In this document: positions 17,251-25,769 of the stretch, in pieces
Numbering within the stretch: position 1 is the stretch's first letter
Layout: every line of letters begins with the position of its first letter
NCBI RefSeq assembly: GCF_003590775.1
Contig: NZ_QYUM01000003.1
Coordinates: 374,501-438,500 of the forward strand
DNA: 64,000 nucleotides
Direction: 5' to 3'
DNA from: Sphingomonas cavernae
GTDB lineage: Bacteria > Pseudomonadota > Alphaproteobacteria > Sphingomonadales > Sphingomonadaceae
The notes under the pieces: model-generated
What the model was told of the DNA's origin: nothing
Database searches by the model: none
Seen by the model: only the letters and a program-made list of their open reading frames with translations
Made by a program: the position numbers and the translations under genes

Positions 17251-19113
17251 ATGCTGGAGGAAAAGTTGCGCCGCAGGACCTTTCTCGCTTCCGTCCCCGC
17301 CGTTGCGCTGGGGGCGCCGCTTCTCGCGCAACAGCCTGAAGGCGCCGCGGGCGGCAAGTCTGCACCCGGTCTGGCCCCTGATCTGGCCGCAAGCTGGAAG
17401 CCCGGCGAGGACCGGTTCATCCGCCCCGATGTCGGCTGCGGCGATCGGCCAGTTGGGGCGAGCTTCGGCTCGCGCACTGCTGCCTATGGCATGTCGGGCG
17501 CGGCTGGCACCGCGCATCCGCTCGCGACGATGGCGGGGATCGACATCCTGAAGCGCGGCGGCTCGGCGGTTGACGCGGCAATTGCGATCAATGCGTGCCT
17601 CGGCTTTCTGGAACCGACCGCCAACGGCATCGGCGGCGACTGCTATGTGATGCTTTGGGACCCCAAGGCCGGCAAGGTGATGGGTCTGGCGGGATCGGGC
17701 AAGTCGCCACGGGGCCTGAGCCTCGACACCGTTCGGAAGCGCGCGAAAAATGGCGTGCTGCCGCCCTATGGCGCGGTCACCGTCTCGGTGCCGGGTACGG
17801 TCGACGCATGGTGGATGCTGCATCAGCGTTACGGCAAATTGAAATGGGCCGAGGTGCTTCAGCCCGCGATCGACCTTGCCGAGAACGGCGCGCCCGTGCC
17901 CGATCTGATCGCCTGGTCGATCCGCCGCAGCCTTGCCAACTTCAAGCGCAATTCGGGTCAGATCGAGGAGTTCGACAATGCGCTCAAGACCTGGGCGCCC
18001 GGCGGCGAAGCGCCGAAAACGGGCGGCGTGTTCCGCAATCCCGATCTTGCGCGGACGCTGCGCCTGATCGCTGAGGGCGGACGCGACGCTTTCTATTCGG
18101 GGCAGATCGCAAAGACGATCGACGCCTATTTCAGGCGCATCGGCGGCTGGTTGCGCCACGAGGATCTGGCGGCGCATCGCGGTGAGTGGATCGAACCGCA
18201 CATGACGAGCTATCGCGGCGTCGGCGTCCATGCGCTCGGCGCGAACACGCAGGGCATCGCGACGCTGCAGATGCTCAACATCCTCGAGAATTTCGACATG
18301 GGGACGGCGGGCTTCCAGTCGCCGCTTTCGATCCACCTCCAGGCCGAGGCCAAGCGCCTCGCCTATGAGGATCGCGCACGCTACTACGCCGATCCGCACT
18401 TTTCGAAAGTGCCTGTCGAGTGGCTGATCTCCAAGGAATACGCAGCCGAGCGCGCGAAACTGATCCGGCCCGACCGCATCCTGACGCCCGTCCATCCGGG
18501 GCAGGCGCCGAGCAAGGGCGACACCACCTATTTCAGCGCCGCCGATAAGGACGGCATGATGGTCTCGATGATCCAGTCCAACTTCCGCGGCATGGGTTCG
18601 GGGCTTGTCGCCGATGGTCTGGGTTTCATGTTCCAGGATCGCGGCCAGCTCTTCTCGATGAAGGACCGCCATCCCAATATCTATGCGCCGGGCAAGCGGC
18701 CTTTCCAGACGATCATCCCTGGCTTCGCGACGAAGGACGGGCAACCGTGGATGGCGTTCGGCGTGATGGGCGGGGACATGCAACCGCAGGGGCAGACGCA
18801 GATCATCGTCAACCGCCAGGATTACGGGCTGGAGATCCAGGCGGCGGGGGATTCGCCGCGCTGGCATCACGAAGGCTCGTCGCAGTCGATGGGCGAGGAC
18901 GATCCGGCGCTGGGGGCGACGGGACTGCTGCGCCTCGAGCGCGGCGTGCCCGCGGCGACGCGCTCGGCGCTCGCGGATATTGGCTGGAAGATCGGCGAAA
19001 GCGATGGTGGCTTTGGCCGCTATGAATGCGTCGAGCTGCGCCACGACGGCAAGGACCGCGTCTATGCGGCGGCGAGCGAGATGCGCGCCGACGGGTGTGC
19101 GCTCGCCTATTGA
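17251..19113 (+). CDS. Gamma-glutamyltransferase family protein, Tat-exported
   Basis: 620-residue Ntn-hydrolase of the gamma-glutamyltransferase family. It begins with a twin-arginine-like signal (RRRTFLASVPAVALGAPLLA). The proenzyme would self-cleave before Thr425 in KGDTTYFSAADKDGMMVSMIQSN, giving large and small subunits; the small subunit carries GSGLV (oxyanion-type GSG) and GGDMQPQGQ. The N-terminal part has the typical HPLATMAGIDILKRGGSAVDAAIAINACLG pattern, written here in part. Substrate may be glutathione or another gamma-glutamyl or acylated compound; distant members include cephalosporin acylases. It stands alone in its direction. Confidence 0.9.
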   Translation: MLEEKLRRRTFLASVPAVALGAPLLAQQPEGAAGGKSAPGLAPDLAASWKPGEDRFIRPDVGCGDRPVGASFGSRTAAYGMSGAAGTAHPLATMAGIDILKRGGSAVDAAIAINACLGFLEPTANGIGGDCYVMLWDPKAGKVMGLAGSGKSPRGLSLDTVRKRAKNGVLPPYGAVTVSVPGTVDAWWMLHQRYGKLKWAEVLQPAIDLAENGAPVPDLIAWSIRRSLANFKRNSGQIEEFDNALKTWAPGGEAPKTGGVFRNPDLARTLRLIAEGGRDAFYSGQIAKTIDAYFRRIGGWLRHEDLAAHRGEWIEPHMTSYRGVGVHALGANTQGIATLQMLNILENFDMGTAGFQSPLSIHLQAEAKRLAYEDRARYYADPHFSKVPVEWLISKEYAAERAKLIRPDRILTPVHPGQAPSKGDTTYFSAADKDGMMVSMIQSNFRGMGSGLVADGLGFMFQDRGQLFSMKDRHPNIYAPGKRPFQTIIPGFATKDGQPWMAFGVMGGDMQPQGQTQIIVNRQDYGLEIQAAGDSPRWHHEGSSQSMGEDDPALGATGLLRLERGVPAATRSALADIGWKIGESDGGFGRYECVELRHDGKDRVYAAASEMRADGCALAY

Positions 19114-19126
19114 TCGCCGCTGCGCC

Positions 19127-19489
19127 TCAATCGGGCGCGGCATGGCAGACGAACTCGATGAGGCGATCATCGGGGTCGCGCAGATAGCCGGCATAATAAT
19201 TGGGGTGGATGTGCGGGGCGAGTGCGGGCGCGCGGTCGAGCGCATGGCCCGCGATGCGGCCAACCTCGTATATGCGGTCCACCGTCGGGCGGTCGGGTGC
19301 ACCGAAGGCATAGTGAACATTGGAGGAGGGCTCGCCTTCGACGAGGAACATGTCGAGCGTGGTGCCATCGCCAAAGCCCTTGGCCGGGCCGTCCACCTCG
19401 AGCCGGTAACCGAGCGGGGCGAGCAGATCGGCATAGAAGCGGACGCTTGCCGCCATGTCGCGCGTGCGGATTTCGAGATGATCGATCAT
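19127..19489 (-). CDS. VOC/glyoxalase-fold protein
   Basis: 120-residue single VOC domain (two beta-alpha-beta-beta-beta units). MIDHLEIRTRDMAASVRFY carries the first metal His, and the C-terminal PHIHPNYYAGYLRDPDDRLIEFVCH the others, including Glu in IEF. Such proteins include glyoxalase I-like lyases, dioxygenases and resistance proteins; no specific function can be given. It starts 12 bases after the stop of the PLP dehydratase gene in the same direction, so it is probably the second gene of that transcript. Confidence 0.88.
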   Translation of the reverse strand: MIDHLEIRTRDMAASVRFYADLLAPLGYRLEVDGPAKGFGDGTTLDMFLVEGEPSSNVHYAFGAPDRPTVDRIYEVGRIAGHALDRAPALAPHIHPNYYAGYLRDPDDRLIEFVCHAAPD

Positions 19490-19500
19490 CGATGATGTCC

Positions 19501-20433
19501 TTATGCTGTGGGATTGTCGAGGTTGCCGCCGCATAGCGGCACGGCAATTCGCTGCCCGCGCCACGGCGCGGGATCGGCGACGATGGCTGCAAGCCCCGCC
19601 GCGCCCGCGGGCTCGACGATGAGGCCGAGATGCTTGTCGAGCAGCGCCATCGCGGCGCGGATCGCGCTGTCCTCGACGAGCAGAACCTGATCGGTCACCC
19701 GGCGCACGGCGTCGACCGCGTAGGGGATAGGCACGCGTACCGCGATGCCGTCTGCGATGGTGTCGACATGCGCTGTCTCGGCTATACGCCCGGTCTCGAC
19801 CGCGCGCGCCATCGCTGGGGCACCCGCAGCGCCGACGGCCACGATGCGGGTTGCGGGTCGTGCGTGCTTCATCCAGGCACCGACGCCGGCGGCGAGCGCT
19901 CCGTTGCCGAGCGGCACAAGTATCGCGTCGGGATGTTCGCCCGCCTCGGTCAGTTCGAGTGCGAGCGTGCCGGCACCCTCTGCAATCGCGGCGTGTGCGC
20001 CATCCTCGACATAACAATAACCCTTGCGCTCTGCGTGCGCCCGCGCAGCCCTTTTGGCGGCATCGAAGTCGTCCCCTTGCAACCGCACGTCGGCGCCCAG
20101 CGCGCGCATCGCGTCGAGCTTGCAGCGCACCGCGTTGTGCGCAGCGAACACGGTGATCGGCAGTTCGCGTCGCCGTGCCGCCCAGGCCAGGCCCTGCCCG
20201 AAATTGCCCGCCGATGCGCAGACCAGCGGCGTCGTCGCGGACAGCCCGGCGATGAAATGGCCGGCACCACGACCTTTGAAGGATCGGATCGGGTTGGCGG
20301 TCTCATCCTTGAAGACAATGCTGGCGTCCAGCGCCTGATCGAGCGCGTCCGAACGACGCATCGGGGTTTCGAGGAATATCGGATCGATATGGCGGAGCGC
20401 GGCGATGACGCCTTCGGGACGGGGATAGTGCAT
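19501..20433 (-). CDS. PLP-dependent threonine/serine dehydratase-like protein
   Basis: 310-residue fold-type II PLP enzyme. The Schiff-base Lys is in NPIRSFKGRGAGHF, the SAGNFGQGLAWAA segment holds the substrate carboxylate loop, and PLGNGALAAGVGAWM is the glycine-rich phosphate-binding loop. It lacks the C-terminal ACT-like regulatory domain of biosynthetic threonine deaminase, so it resembles catabolic dehydratases or serine/threonine racemase-type enzymes. Divergent from an Lrp/AsnC regulator with 95 bp between starts, which fits amino-acid-inducible catabolism. Confidence 0.88.
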   Translation of the reverse strand: MHYPRPEGVIAALRHIDPIFLETPMRRSDALDQALDASIVFKDETANPIRSFKGRGAGHFIAGLSATTPLVCASAGNFGQGLAWAARRRELPITVFAAHNAVRCKLDAMRALGADVRLQGDDFDAAKRAARAHAERKGYCYVEDGAHAAIAEGAGTLALELTEAGEHPDAILVPLGNGALAAGVGAWMKHARPATRIVAVGAAGAPAMARAVETGRIAETAHVDTIADGIAVRVPIPYAVDAVRRVTDQVLLVEDSAIRAAMALLDKHLGLIVEPAGAAGLAAIVADPAPWRGQRIAVPLCGGNLDNPTA

Positions 20434-20499
20434 GCGGTCAGCATAGCGACACAGCGCGCCGTTTTTCGGCGTGATGAGCCACGTACCTGCAGGAAAACG

Positions 20500-20513
20500 G
20501 CAGTTATTTCTGC
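20500..20513. promoter_or_regulatory. Dyad in the dehydratase-lrp gap
   Basis: GCAG-TTATTT-CTGC inverted repeat, 15 bp before the Lrp-type gene and about 67 bp before the divergent dehydratase gene. Position and AT-rich centre fit an Lrp/AsnC binding site. Confidence 0.4.
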
Positions 20514-20528
20514 TATGATGCCGAAATC

Positions 20529-21011
20529 ATGCCCAAGGCCGCACTCGACTCATTCGACCGAAAACTCCTGACCATCGTTCAGCACGATGCCGATCTGACC
20601 GCCGAGGCGCTCGGCGAGCGTGTCGGCCTGTCGGCCTCGGCGGTGCTGCGTCGGCTCAAGCGGCTCAGGGCCGAGGGCGTCATCGTCGCCAGTATCGCGC
20701 TCGTCGATCCCGCCAGGGTCGGCAAACCGACCTCCTTCATCGTGGCGCTCGAGATCGAGCGCGAGCGACCCGAGCTCGTGGCGCGGTTGCGAAAATGGCT
20801 CGCCGAGGAGGCGCAGATCCAGCAGGTTTACTATGTGACGGGGAGCGCCGACTTCATCCTCATCGTCACTGCACCCGATGTCGAAGCCTTTGATGCGTTG
20901 ATGAGCCGACTGATGGTCGACAACCCCAATGTCCGCCGGTTTACCACCAACGTAGCACTCGGCGTTGGCAAGCGCTCACTGTTCGTGCCGATCCCGCGGG
21001 ACGGCACCTGA
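20529..21011 (+). CDS. Lrp/AsnC-family transcriptional regulator
   Basis: 160 residues: N-terminal helix-turn-helix (FDRKLLTIVQHDADLTAEALGERVGLSASAVLRRLKRL, cited in part) and a C-terminal RAM/ACT-like ligand domain (VYYVTGSADFILIVTAPDVEAFD). Typical length for a specific Lrp-like regulator that senses an amino acid. The divergent PLP dehydratase and VOC pair is its most likely target. Confidence 0.93.
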   Translation: MPKAALDSFDRKLLTIVQHDADLTAEALGERVGLSASAVLRRLKRLRAEGVIVASIALVDPARVGKPTSFIVALEIERERPELVARLRKWLAEEAQIQQVYYVTGSADFILIVTAPDVEAFDALMSRLMVDNPNVRRFTTNVALGVGKRSLFVPIPRDGT

Positions 21012-21041
21012 CATTCAGCGCCGGGGATCCTGCGCGCCCGC

Positions 21042-21500
21042 TTAAGCGGCTGGTGCCGCGGAAACGAGTTTGAGCTGGCTTTCATGTTCCGACGTCAGCA
21101 GCGCCGCGCCGCCCCTGACGGTAAAACGGCCCTCGACGACGCCGCCCGTCTCGATCGAGATGCTTTCATAGGCAATGTCGCCCGTCACATGCGCGGTGCG
21201 CGCGATGATCAGCTCGCGCGCGGTGATCGAGCCGTCCACCATTCCCGAAAGCCGTGCGCTGTCAGCAACGATGCTGCCGGTGATGCGGCTGCCCTCGCCC
21301 TGGATGACTGCGGCGCAGGCGATATCCCCTTCGACACTGCCGTCGATATGCAAGTCCACCGTAGCGTTGATGTTCCCCGTGACGACAACGTCCGCACCGA
21401 TCACCGAAAAGGTCGCGGCGCTGCGCGCAGCGCTGCCCTTAGCCACGGGCGACGGGCTTTGCGAACCGCTTTTTGACGCTGTCTTGGACTTTGAGAACAT
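21042..21500 (-). CDS. Bactofilin
   Basis: 152-residue cytoskeletal polymer protein. The central beta-helix domain (about residues 30-130) shows the repeating Gly-Asn/Asp-hydrophobic rungs of bactofilins (IGADVVVTGNINATVDLHIDG, SVEGDIACAAV, GRFTVRGGAAL, quoted in pieces). The N-terminal Ser/Lys-rich tail is disordered. Bactofilins organise cell-wall enzymes at defined sites (stalk, poles, curvature). The gene starts 62 bases inside the end of the upstream M23 peptidase gene, so they are translationally linked, matching known bactofilin-M23 partnerships. Confidence 0.93.
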   Translation of the reverse strand: MFSKSKTASKSGSQSPSPVAKGSAARSAATFSVIGADVVVTGNINATVDLHIDGSVEGDIACAAVIQGEGSRITGSIVADSARLSGMVDGSITARELIIARTAHVTGDIAYESISIETGGVVEGRFTVRGGAALLTSEHESQLKLVSAAPAA

Positions 21501-22602
21501 CGGTATTGGCCTCCAGGAAAGGTCGCGGATTCATCGCCTGTCCGCGCACGCGGACTTCGAAATGGAGGTGGGTGCCCGTCGACCGCCCGGTATTGCCCAT
21601 GCGCGCGACCTGCTCGCCGCGAGCCACGACGTCGCCCACCTTCACGTCAAAACCCGAAAGGTGACCGTAACGCGTTTCGATTCCGTGACCATGATCGATC
21701 GTGACGAGATTGCCATAGCCAGCGGCGGGGCCGGCATGGGTGACACGTCCCGCGGCGGCGGCGGCGATAGGCTGGCCGTTATGGCCTGAAAAATCGAGCC
21801 CGGCATGGAGCGCGCCGCCGCCCGTAAAGGGATCGGCGCGGTAGCCAAAGCCGCTGGTGAGCGCCATCGGCGCGGTCGGCGCCGAATTGGGAATGGCAAG
21901 AAGCGTGCGCTCCATCAGGTCGAGCCGTCTGAGCGACGTGGCAAGGCGCGCGAGCTGCAGGTCCCGGAGCGAACGCGGACCCGCGCCCTTTACCGGGATA
22001 TAGGGGCCGCCCATCGCAATCGGGCGAGCGCCGGAAAGCGCCTTGGGATTGAGGCCATAGCGGCGGATCGCCTGCTCGGCCTGCTGCGCCCGCATCGTGG
22101 CGGCCATGGTCAGCGTTTCGGCAAAGGCCAACTGGCGCTGCTCTATTCGCGCGAGCGGAGCCGCCTCGGGAATCGTCGCACTGATCTTCGCTGCGTCCGC
22201 AGCGGGAGCGGGGGGCGGCGTGGCCGAAGCCTTCACGCTGCCGAAATATCCCTCGACCATCCGGTCGAGCACCTGCTGGCGCTTTTCGAGCCGATCGGCG
22301 ATGCCGTCGACGCTCGATCGATAGGCCTGGACCCGGCTTGCCGATTCGCTCACTGCCTCCTGCTGCGCGCCGATCGCGAGCCGGTCGCGGACGGTCTGGA
22401 TCTGAAGGCCGACCATGACAGCGGTAACCATCAGCCATGCAACAACGCCCAGCAGAGCCATCGACGCCAGCTTCATCTGGAATCCGGTGGTGATCCTGAG
22501 GAATCGCATCTCGCCGCCGGAGCGGACATAGATCTCGTGATCAGGGAAAAACCGGGCCATTCGGGCCTGAAGCCCGGCAAACCCCGCTCGAATTTTCAGC
22601 AC
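21439..22602 (-). CDS. Membrane-anchored M23 peptidase (LytM-type)
   Basis: Zinc endopeptidase that cuts peptidoglycan cross-links. One N-terminal membrane segment (FQMKLASMALLGVVAWLMV, quoted in part), a periplasmic coiled coil (about residues 50-130), and a C-terminal LytM domain with intact zinc ligands: the HAGLDF His and Asp, and HLHFEV. The longest open frame begins with TTG at 22644 and has no ribosome binding site; GTG at 22602 and ATG at 22560 are alternatives, and I favour GTG 22602, keeping MLKIRAGF before the conserved FFPDHEIYVRSGG. It overlaps the bactofilin gene. The upstream gap is packed with GANTC sites. Confidence 0.9.
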   Translation of the reverse strand: MLKIRAGFAGLQARMARFFPDHEIYVRSGGEMRFLRITTGFQMKLASMALLGVVAWLMVTAVMVGLQIQTVRDRLAIGAQQEAVSESASRVQAYRSSVDGIADRLEKRQQVLDRMVEGYFGSVKASATPPPAPAADAAKISATIPEAAPLARIEQRQLAFAETLTMAATMRAQQAEQAIRRYGLNPKALSGARPIAMGGPYIPVKGAGPRSLRDLQLARLATSLRRLDLMERTLLAIPNSAPTAPMALTSGFGYRADPFTGGGALHAGLDFSGHNGQPIAAAAAGRVTHAGPAAGYGNLVTIDHGHGIETRYGHLSGFDVKVGDVVARGEQVARMGNTGRSTGTHLHFEVRVRGQAMNPRPFLEANTDVLKVQDSVKKRFAKPVARG

Positions 22603-22646
22603 TATGCGACCCGCTCTGTTTCGATTGGTGGGGTCACATAGCAAGC

Positions 22647-22780
22647 GAGTCGGCGACTCCCGAGTCGAACCCGCCTGGACTCGTGACGAGTTGCCCGAGT
22701 CCTGCGACGAGGCGATGGAACGGGAGGAAAAACCCTTAGGGGATTTCGTTACAACGCCGAATCGACCTGCGCCGCGAGTC
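22647..22780 (-). promoter_or_regulatory. Cluster of seven GANTC sites upstream of M23-bactofilin
   Basis: GANTC occurs at 22647, 22655, 22662, 22678, 22697, 22759 and 22776 within 134 bp; about one site per 256 bp would be expected by chance. The gap is the promoter region of the M23 peptidase-bactofilin pair. In Alphaproteobacteria GANTC is methylated by CcrM, and methylated sites recruit GcrA, so the pair is a good candidate for cell-cycle control. Confidence 0.65.
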
Positions 22781-22785
22781 GATCG

Positions 22786-23193
22786 TTACGCACCCGCCAT
22801 CTCCATGATGACCTTCCACTCGGCCGGGGAAACAGGCACGACCGAAAGTCGCGACTGGCGGATCATCGGCAAATCGGCAAGCCGCGGCTCGGCCTTGATC
22901 GCCTTGAGGCTGACGGGCTTGGGAAGCGGCTTTACCGGCTTGACGCGCACCGCGACCCAGCGCCCGGTCGCGTCGGTCCGGTCGGGTTCGGCCTCGCCCG
23001 AAACCTCCATGATGCCAACGGCCTCGAGCCCGGTATTGCTGTGATAGAAGAGCACCTGGTCGCCCTGCTTCATCGTGCGCATGTGGAGCGCGGCGGTCGG
23101 GTTGCGCACCCCGTCCCAATAGCCTTCGCCGTCACGCACGAGATCGTCCCAGCCATAGGCATCGGGTTCGGATTTCATCAGCCAGTACGCCAT
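22786..23193 (-). CDS. EVE domain protein
   Basis: 135 residues forming a single EVE domain, a PUA-like fold related to YTH that recognises modified bases. It begins MAYWLMKSEPDAYGWDDL and continues with WDGVRNPTAALHMRTMKQGDQVLFYHSN, both standard family segments (thymocyte nuclear protein 1 type). Many stand-alone bacterial EVE proteins have no assigned role; some are fused to restriction or RNA-related domains elsewhere. It lies directly upstream of the GANTC-rich promoter region of the next operon. Confidence 0.92.
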   Translation of the reverse strand: MAYWLMKSEPDAYGWDDLVRDGEGYWDGVRNPTAALHMRTMKQGDQVLFYHSNTGLEAVGIMEVSGEAEPDRTDATGRWVAVRVKPVKPLPKPVSLKAIKAEPRLADLPMIRQSRLSVVPVSPAEWKVIMEMAGA

Positions 23194-23302
23194 CTGCTTC
23201 TCCCGGTGCTGCGGTAAGTACTGTGTTATGCTTCCCGCGCCCGCTGGCCAAGAGGAGCGTGGCCCGCTTCATCCGGATCACGCTGGAACCTGCGTCGAAG
23301 AC

Positions 23303-24535
23303 CTAGGCCGGATGATGGAACAGCCGTCCCCGTTCGCAGATCAGGATCGCGCCCAAAGCGCCAAGTCCGCACAGGAAGAAGCCTGCATAGAGCGGCACGG
23401 TGCTGCCGTCGAAAAGCTGGCCGATCGTGATCCCGATCAGCGCGCCGCCGATCGTGGAAAAGGCGCCCTGGAGCGAGCTGGCCGTGCCCGCGACTTCACC
23501 CACATGCTCCATGGCTAGCGCGCCGAAATTGGCGGTGGAAAGCCCGAAACAGCCCATCATCAGCGCCTGGAGCAGCGCGAAGGTCCACAATGTCTCATGC
23601 CCGCTCGCGGCGATCAGCATATGGACAAAACCCATCAGCGTGAAGGCGATCAACGCCGCGTGGCCGATGAAGCGCATGCCAACGCGCACTACGATGCGCG
23701 AGTTGAGCAGCGACGCCAGCGCCATGGTGCCTGCAACACAGGCGAATACGGGCGCAAGCAGATGGGGTGCCATGAAAATATCCGCGAAGATCTGCTGGAC
23801 CGAATTGATGAAGCCGTACAGTGCGCCCGTCAGGAAGGCGAGGGCGACGGTGTACCCCGTCGACTGACGATCCCCAAGCACCTTGCCATAGGATATCCGC
23901 AACTGTGTCGGACTGATCGAAACGCGCTGAGCAGGAGGCAATGTCTCCGGAAGTCGCATAGCGACCCAGAGCCACAATCCGACGCCGACAAGGCCAAGCG
24001 CGACGAAGATCCAGCGCCACGGCGCGACCAGCAGAATGAGCTGGCCCACCGACGGCGCGAGAATCGGGGCCGCCATGAAGACGATGAAGGCAAGGCTCAT
24101 CACGCGTGCCATCTGCCGCCCGACATAGCGGTCGCGCACGATCGAGACGACGAGCGTACGTCCGCCCGCGGCCGAGGCGCCCTGCAGCATGCGCGCGATC
24201 AACAGCATCTCGTAGCTCGGCGCAAAGGCCGCAGCGATGCTGAACAGCGTATAGGCGGCGAGCGCTGTCAGCAGCACGGGTCGGCGCCCGAAACGGTCCG
24301 ACAGCGTGCCGACGAACACCTGCGCGACGCCGAAGCCCACCATGAAGGCGGAGATCACATATTGGCGGTGATTGTCCGTATCCACCGCAAACGCCTCGCC
24401 GATCGCGGGGAGCGCGGGCAGCATCGCGTCGATCGCCAACGCCACCATCGCCATGATCGCCGCGATGAGCGCTACGAACTCACGAAAACCGGGGCGCTGT
24501 TCAACGACAGGTTCAAGGCTGGTTGACGCATCCAT
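23303..24535 (-). CDS. MFS multidrug transporter, Bcr/CflA type
   Basis: 410-residue major facilitator with 12 predicted membrane segments and an amphipathic start. Diagnostic pieces are DAMLPALPAIGEAF in the first helix (the Asp and Pro of drug/H+ antiporters), the loop motif GTLSDRFGRRPVLL (motif A) and RMLQGASAAGGRTLVVSIVRDRY, typical of Bcr/CflA proteins. It probably exports drugs or small metabolites such as cysteine in exchange for protons. Confidence 0.92.
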   Translation of the reverse strand: MDASTSLEPVVEQRPGFREFVALIAAIMAMVALAIDAMLPALPAIGEAFAVDTDNHRQYVISAFMVGFGVAQVFVGTLSDRFGRRPVLLTALAAYTLFSIAAAFAPSYEMLLIARMLQGASAAGGRTLVVSIVRDRYVGRQMARVMSLAFIVFMAAPILAPSVGQLILLVAPWRWIFVALGLVGVGLWLWVAMRLPETLPPAQRVSISPTQLRISYGKVLGDRQSTGYTVALAFLTGALYGFINSVQQIFADIFMAPHLLAPVFACVAGTMALASLLNSRIVVRVGMRFIGHAALIAFTLMGFVHMLIAASGHETLWTFALLQALMMGCFGLSTANFGALAMEHVGEVAGTASSLQGAFSTIGGALIGITIGQLFDGSTVPLYAGFFLCGLGALGAILICERGRLFHHPA

Positions 24536-24623
24536 GCGCGAGCCTTTGACGCAAACCGCGCATCAAGGCCAGAGCCGCACCCGCAAAAAATGTTGCAGTG
24601 CAAACAAGTTTTTCACGCCTGCG

Positions 24624-25694
24624 TCAGCCGACAAGCCCCAGCCCGAGCAGCAACAACAGGAAGATGACGATCGTGAAGATGGTAAAGTTGAGCAGCAGGA
24701 AAGTTCGGACCAGCGCCTTTGCCGTGCTTTGCTCATAGGCGCCCTTGAGCTGGACGAACATGTGCGCCGCCGGGAGGAAGACCGCAGCGACCGCCAGCCA
24801 GTTGGTGCTCACGCCGAGCGCGCCGAGCAGCGTCAAGGCGGTGAAAAACAGCGTCATGAAAGCGAGGGAATAGGTCACGAAGACCGCATGGTCGTACATG
24901 TGCCGCTTGCGATGCCAGAAGAAGAGCAGCCATACGAATGGCACCGAAATCGGGATCAGCATCCACGAAAATTTATAGGCGTTGGTCTGGAGCTTGTAGA
25001 GCAGCAGGTTGGGATTCTCGCCCGCCTTGGCGATCCCCTTGTCGAGTCGCGTCCACCCGGTCCTTGCGTTGCCGATGAGCTGGCCGCTCTTGTCGGCGAG
25101 CACCGTCGGACCGCCTTCGACGATCCGGACGACGCCCGAGACCGTAGCCTTTTCGCGCTCGAGGTCCCCGGTGTCCCGGCCCGCTGCCCTGGCATCGGCG
25201 ATCCGGCGGTCTATTTCCGCAAGTTCTGCGGCGATCTCATCGCGCTTCAATTTCACTTCGACTGCGCCTCGCCCGGTCACATCCTTCTGGACGTCCGCGG
25301 GCGCCTCCAGATGGCTGCCGAAAATGCTCAGTACCGCGAACATCAGGAATACGGAGAACAGGAAGAGCGCGAGCGGCGATACGAAGCGTGCGCGTTCGCC
25401 GTGGATATAGCGGCGCGTGAGCTCACCGGGACGTAGCGCGAGAAGCGGCAGCGTGCGCCAGATCTTGCCCTCGAAATGGAGCACCCCGTGCGCAATGTCG
25501 TGCCAGATTGCGCTCAATGATCGGTGAATATGCCCCGATTGCCCGCATGCGTGGCAATGCGATCCCACGAGCTTCGTGCCGCAATTCAGGCAGAAATCGC
25601 CGTGCTCGCCATGCTCGCCGGCATTGCCTTCGATCGCCTTTGCGACCAGTCCGCCAGTGATCGCGTCGCCGGCTGCTTCAATTTCCCCCGTCAT
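24624..25694 (-). CDS. DUF3667 zinc-ribbon membrane protein
   Basis: 356 residues. An N-terminal zinc ribbon (CLNCGTKLVGSHCHACGQ, four Cys) is followed by the family block IWHDIAHGVLHFEGKIWRTLPLL and LRPGELTRRYIHGERARFVSPL, which identify DUF3667. The middle has a membrane segment, a long coiled-coil-like polar domain (about 110-220), and four more C-terminal membrane segments. No function is known to me for this family. The ATG at 25694 begins MTGEIEAAGDA; the longer frame upstream has no homologous look. Divergent from proA. Confidence 0.85.
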   Translation of the reverse strand: MTGEIEAAGDAITGGLVAKAIEGNAGEHGEHGDFCLNCGTKLVGSHCHACGQSGHIHRSLSAIWHDIAHGVLHFEGKIWRTLPLLALRPGELTRRYIHGERARFVSPLALFLFSVFLMFAVLSIFGSHLEAPADVQKDVTGRGAVEVKLKRDEIAAELAEIDRRIADARAAGRDTGDLEREKATVSGVVRIVEGGPTVLADKSGQLIGNARTGWTRLDKGIAKAGENPNLLLYKLQTNAYKFSWMLIPISVPFVWLLFFWHRKRHMYDHAVFVTYSLAFMTLFFTALTLLGALGVSTNWLAVAAVFLPAAHMFVQLKGAYEQSTAKALVRTFLLLNFTIFTIVIFLLLLLGLGLVG

Positions 25695-25769
25695 GTCCCG
25701 GTAATAACAGCGGCTTGCGGGGCTGTGGAGACTATTTCGAAGCCGCGCCGATCGTGCTAGCGGGCAGGC

